From NCBI RefSeq assembly GCF_949987535.1, contig NC_080070.1:8800016-8864015 (forward strand): a DNA stretch of 64,000 nucleotides, written 5' to 3'. Source of the stretch: Balaenoptera acutorostrata. Lineage: Eukaryota; Chordata; Mammalia; Artiodactyla; Balaenopteridae. Positions 60,519 to 64,000 of this stretch are shown here, piece by piece. Within the stretch, counting starts at the first letter, position 1, and each line of letters begins with the position of its first letter. Under the pieces are notes generated by a model. It was not told the DNA's origin, ran no database searches, and saw nothing but the letters and a program-made list of their open reading frames with translations. Position numbers and translations under genes: made by a program.

Positions 60519-61429
60519 AGCCTATTCCTTATTTCCAGGGTAAAAATAAAACCACAAACCAAATATTAACCAGTGAGAAGCAGTGACTTGCTCTCTCAAA
60601 TGTTATCAGCCAAGGTCAGTCCTCTTGATGTGTAGACCTAGAATTTGCATTGATAAGGTCGAGTCAAGGAGTCAATTATTTAGATAGTCTTATTGATGAG
60701 CAGGGTTATTTTTCTTTAATTCCAGTGATCAAACTGATCCTAATTGGAGCCACCTGCCATCCTTTGAATACTACAAATAAGTCTGAAAACACAATAACCA
60801 ACTTCATTCTGAAGACGATGGTGGGTTAGAATATGGATTTTACTTGAGATAAGAATTGATGACTGCAATATTGAGGAACTGCAATAGAGACTGTGATATT
60901 TTGTGATAATTTATAAACAGACCTTAGAGTCTTTTTATGGATAGGACTTAGTTTTTGAAGGAGGTCTCAGTTAAAATATTGGTCCCCCCCAAATTTTTAC
61001 ATTATGCCCCTTAACTTAGAAAAGCACTACTATCAGTTTATTTTTATTTGTAAATTAAATTATATAATACTATACATATATATATATAAAGACAAAACTA
61101 GAAATTTTATACAAATAAAACTTTTAATATTTTATTACCGTTTCTCCAATTGATTATCTTGCCTCTATCCCAGGTATACAATACTACTTAGGAAAATAAG
61201 GGGAAAAAAACCCCAACTTGGCTGATAATAGCACCTGATCTAGCATTCAATTATAAAATTTTACCAATTTCATAGTTGAATTAAGAGGGAAATTCCATGG
61301 TTTGTTCCATAGAATGCTGTGCCCTTTTCCATAGTTCTGGAGAATGGTGGGTGCACTTAATCAAGAGACAACTAATACCTGGGTCCCAGCATTGAGGGAG
61401 CAGAGACTCAGAGGTGAATGGTGGAGAAG
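60519..61429. other. Intronic sequence, no element recognised
   Basis: An AT dinucleotide run (about 61075-61090) and nothing else of note. Confidence 0.45.
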
Positions 61430-61560
61430 GGACTGAACTAGAAATTTAGTGTCCTGAATTCTGATCCTAGCTTTGCCACTAACTAGTTCTATGATTTCAG
61501 CAAGAGATTTCTTCTCCACAAGCCTTTATTTTCTTACAGATCAAGGAACTATTTACTAGA
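61430..61560 (+). mobile_element. MIR SINE fragment
   Basis: TCCTGAATTCTGATCCTAGC, TTTGCCACTAACTAGTTCTA and then CAAGCCTTTATTTTCTTACA give the MIR order. Confidence 0.7.
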
Positions 61561-63064
61561 GGGGCTCTGAGTTCCCTTCCACCTGTAAATTCTGCAGGAA
61601 AGCATTAACTGACAATTTTCATCAGCAGGGGATGGTAAAAAAATTTCTCTTGAGTATTTTTACCCATATACTGAAGGAGTGAGAGAGTTCAGCGAATTAA
61701 ACCAAACCCTAAGAACCCTAAGGCTCTGTGAGGAAATAGACTCTTGTTTCCTGTTTAACTTCATTTTCATATAGTTGTGCTTGAATAAGGTCCCTTTTGG
61801 TACATCTTGTGCTAGACACGCTGCGGCATCTATGTGAGCAACAAGTATAAAGGAAATTAAGCAGCAAGCCTCTAAGATTTGGAAATGTGATCACAATCCA
61901 ATGGGGATATGACATTCCTAAAACAAAACCTTTGATTTTACTTATAAATAATATACAGCAAAATTATCATAATAATTATTAAAATCACCTAAAGTTCAAG
62001 AGCTAACATATCTGTCTCCTGAAATTATTTTCATTCAACAAAGGTCATATCAGATAAACTCAGTTTGGTCCTAATTCTCAACATTTCTATATTCTCACTG
62101 ATCGTAAATGCAAGATGAAAACGTGGGGGAAACGCCCCAGGACCAGAGTCTCCCCACAAAAACATGTTTAATTACTCAGCACCTCTCACTGGTCCACACT
62201 GCAGCCACCTCACACCGCTGCTGGTTCGTCACGTCCATGCTTTCTGACTCGTATAATGGGATACAGCTGCGAAATTTTGTTTTTTTCCATCTCACATTTG
62301 TACAGCAATGACCTTTAGATACTAAATGTTAAGTTCCATGTTGGGAACAATAAGACTTAATTTAATAATATGGAAGTAGAGTGATTCATGCTGTGAAATC
62401 TAAAATATTATGACACAATTGAGATGATGAGTTTGATTTCTAAGAAAAGTATTACAAAGAAAATGTTACCCTCAGCTAAACAAATAATTTATTTCTATTT
62501 TAATTTGATTGCTTTGATCATAAGATTTCATCAGTCTCTGTTTCACTTTAAATGCTCAGATTAAAGCCTCTCATTGCCATTTGTTCAATCATTTATTTTC
62601 TTTGGGGGCTCAAGAACTCCTGATGATTTTGTTTTCTCTGTGATAGTGGATTCTTTTTTACTTTCATGCTGGAAGCCAAAGATTAATCCTCTGGAATCTC
62701 AAAGAAGCACCTAATTAGTAACTTACTAAAAATGAAATGAGTTAATTATGTGTAATTTCTTCATAAAGATCAAATGACAGGCAAAGCACTTTCCTAAGGC
62801 TAGTCCCTTCATTTGAAGCATACATGTGAAAAGCAGAAATCAAATAAAGTTTTGATTAGAGCTGATAGCACCACAATACAATAACAGATTTCTAGGTTAT
62901 TCTATTAGAAGCATCAGCTCAGCATGAGTCCCTTCCTTGTATATTAGTTTTTAAGAAAGTATCCTACTCCATAATAAGAATATACTCATAAGCCAATTCA
63001 CTAAAATACACAACTCTCAAGCTAATTAAATTCAACTAATATAAACTGACTACCTACTAAGTAC
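61561..63064. other. Intronic sequence, no element recognised
   Basis: A GC-richer patch at about 62120-62260 carries a 67-codon plus-strand frame without motifs. The rest is AT-rich. Confidence 0.45.
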
Positions 63065-63275
63065 AAGATAGTATGAATTCCTGCTCCACCACTTACTAGT
63101 TCTGTAACCCATACCAAGTCACTTAAATTCTCTAAGCTTCAGTTTCCTCAAATGTAGAAAAGGGACAATAACATGTGGTACCTCCTAGGATTATTGAGAT
63201 GATAAAATGAGATAAAATGTGTGCTAGGTATAACAAGTGCTGAAGAAATATTATCTTTCATTAAATGGTACCCAC
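63065..63275 (+). mobile_element. MIR SINE, nearly full length
   Basis: CTGCTCCACCACTTACTAGT, TAACCCATACCAAGTCACTT, TCTAAGCTTCAGTTTCCTCA and CCTAGGATTATTGAGATGAT then AATGTGTGCTAGGTATAACA are MIR words in order, from the tRNA-related part to the 3' part. Confidence 0.88.
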
Positions 63276-64000
63276 AGTAAAGGAGGTAGACTTCTGTAGT
63301 AAAAGCATCCCGCCATCAACGCTAACCTGGATGTGAAACAAGTCCTTCCTGGTTTCCACACATACAAACACCTATGGAGCCAAGTATTTCATTCGGTTGG
63401 TTAGATTTGCTGGGGAACTGGTGATCACAGTGAAGGGATCACATCACACGGAGGGTTACCTCCTGTCATCTCACTGATCTCCTCAGCCCCCCACTCTGCT
63501 GCTCCTTTCCTCCAGGACTACCTTCTGCATTTCCAAATCGAACAGATCAATTCACTTCCAGTCTTGTCTCCAAAGGGATATAACGAAAACCATCAAGAGG
63601 TTTCAGGAGAAGAAAAGGCCAATCATGTAACAGTTTCCATCTGTTACAGAACGTATTTATGGTTATAAATAACACTTTTTCTTCTTGCTAGTTTATTGTT
63701 TTTATTATTAGAGATGGTAGTAAGAGCCAGAACGCAGTGCACCAACAAATAAATGGCAAGTGAAGAAGGTCAGGCAACAGATACTGAATATTTTTTTTTA
63801 AAAGTTTCACCTATTAAGTAATGAAAGAGGCTATTACTGTGAAGGAAGGGCAAGGTCAAGGGATGATTTGCAGTTTATTTGGGGTTTGTTTACTTGTGGA
63901 ATCAGGGAAACCAGAGCATATTAAAAGACGGAGGGGAAGAAAGAAGCAGATGGATTAATTCCAAGAGACTGTTTGATGTCCCACAGGAGAGAAGAGGGGG
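63276..64000. other. Intronic sequence to the window end
   Basis: No element recognised. Confidence 0.45.

Noticed and set aside
1..64000. A new multi-gene system or defence island
   Set aside because: The only conserved coding material is one CNTNAP2 exon and decayed transposon genes. Nothing suggests an operon, a phage or a cluster of unknown genes.

Overview
The window reads as AT-rich nuclear DNA of a cetartiodactyl mammal, most likely a whale or dolphin. The evidence is the set of tRNA-derived CHR-type SINEs (which begin GGGCTTCCCTGGTGG), L1 elements with the artiodactyl-type 3' end, a mariner of the kind known from ruminants and cetaceans, and old L2, MIR and MaLR copies. I recognise no BovB or Bov-A copies, which argues against a ruminant. 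Species cannot be fixed from the sequence.

Only one host coding segment is supported: a 172-base exon at 1640-1811 on the minus strand, with clean splice sites. It encodes the end of a laminin-G domain of contactin-associated protein-like 2 (Caspr2, CNTNAP2), probably exon 10. The rest of the window is therefore intron: 1-1639 is the downstream intron and 1812-64000 the upstream intron. No promoter, RNA gene, CRISPR array or prokaryote-type gene was found.

Layout. 2.8-3.6 kb: two SINEs in inverted orientation. 6.8-12.4 kb: a purine repeat, old L1 and L2 pieces in both orientations, MIRs, and a 46-bp L1 tail with a perfect target duplication. 13.1-14.4 kb: a complete but dead mariner. 15.4-23.2 kb: a nested stack, in which an ancient L1 is split by a MaLR LTR and by a nearly complete younger L1, whose A-tail holds a SINE. 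26-39 kb: SINEs, two L1 3' fragments, two old LTRs, and an L2. 43.8-49.3 kb: a second long L1 with an intact 5' end and an internal deletion. 54-56 kb: an L1 3' end with a long A-tail and a SINE. 60 kb: a probable solo LTR.

Every open reading frame longer than about 150 codons belongs to a decayed transposon. The younger L1s all lie antisense to the inferred CNTNAP2 transcript. I found no novel multi-gene system; the interest is in insertion history and in how repeats could act on a neuronal gene's pre-mRNA. Family names are from memory and boundaries marked approximate were judged by eye.
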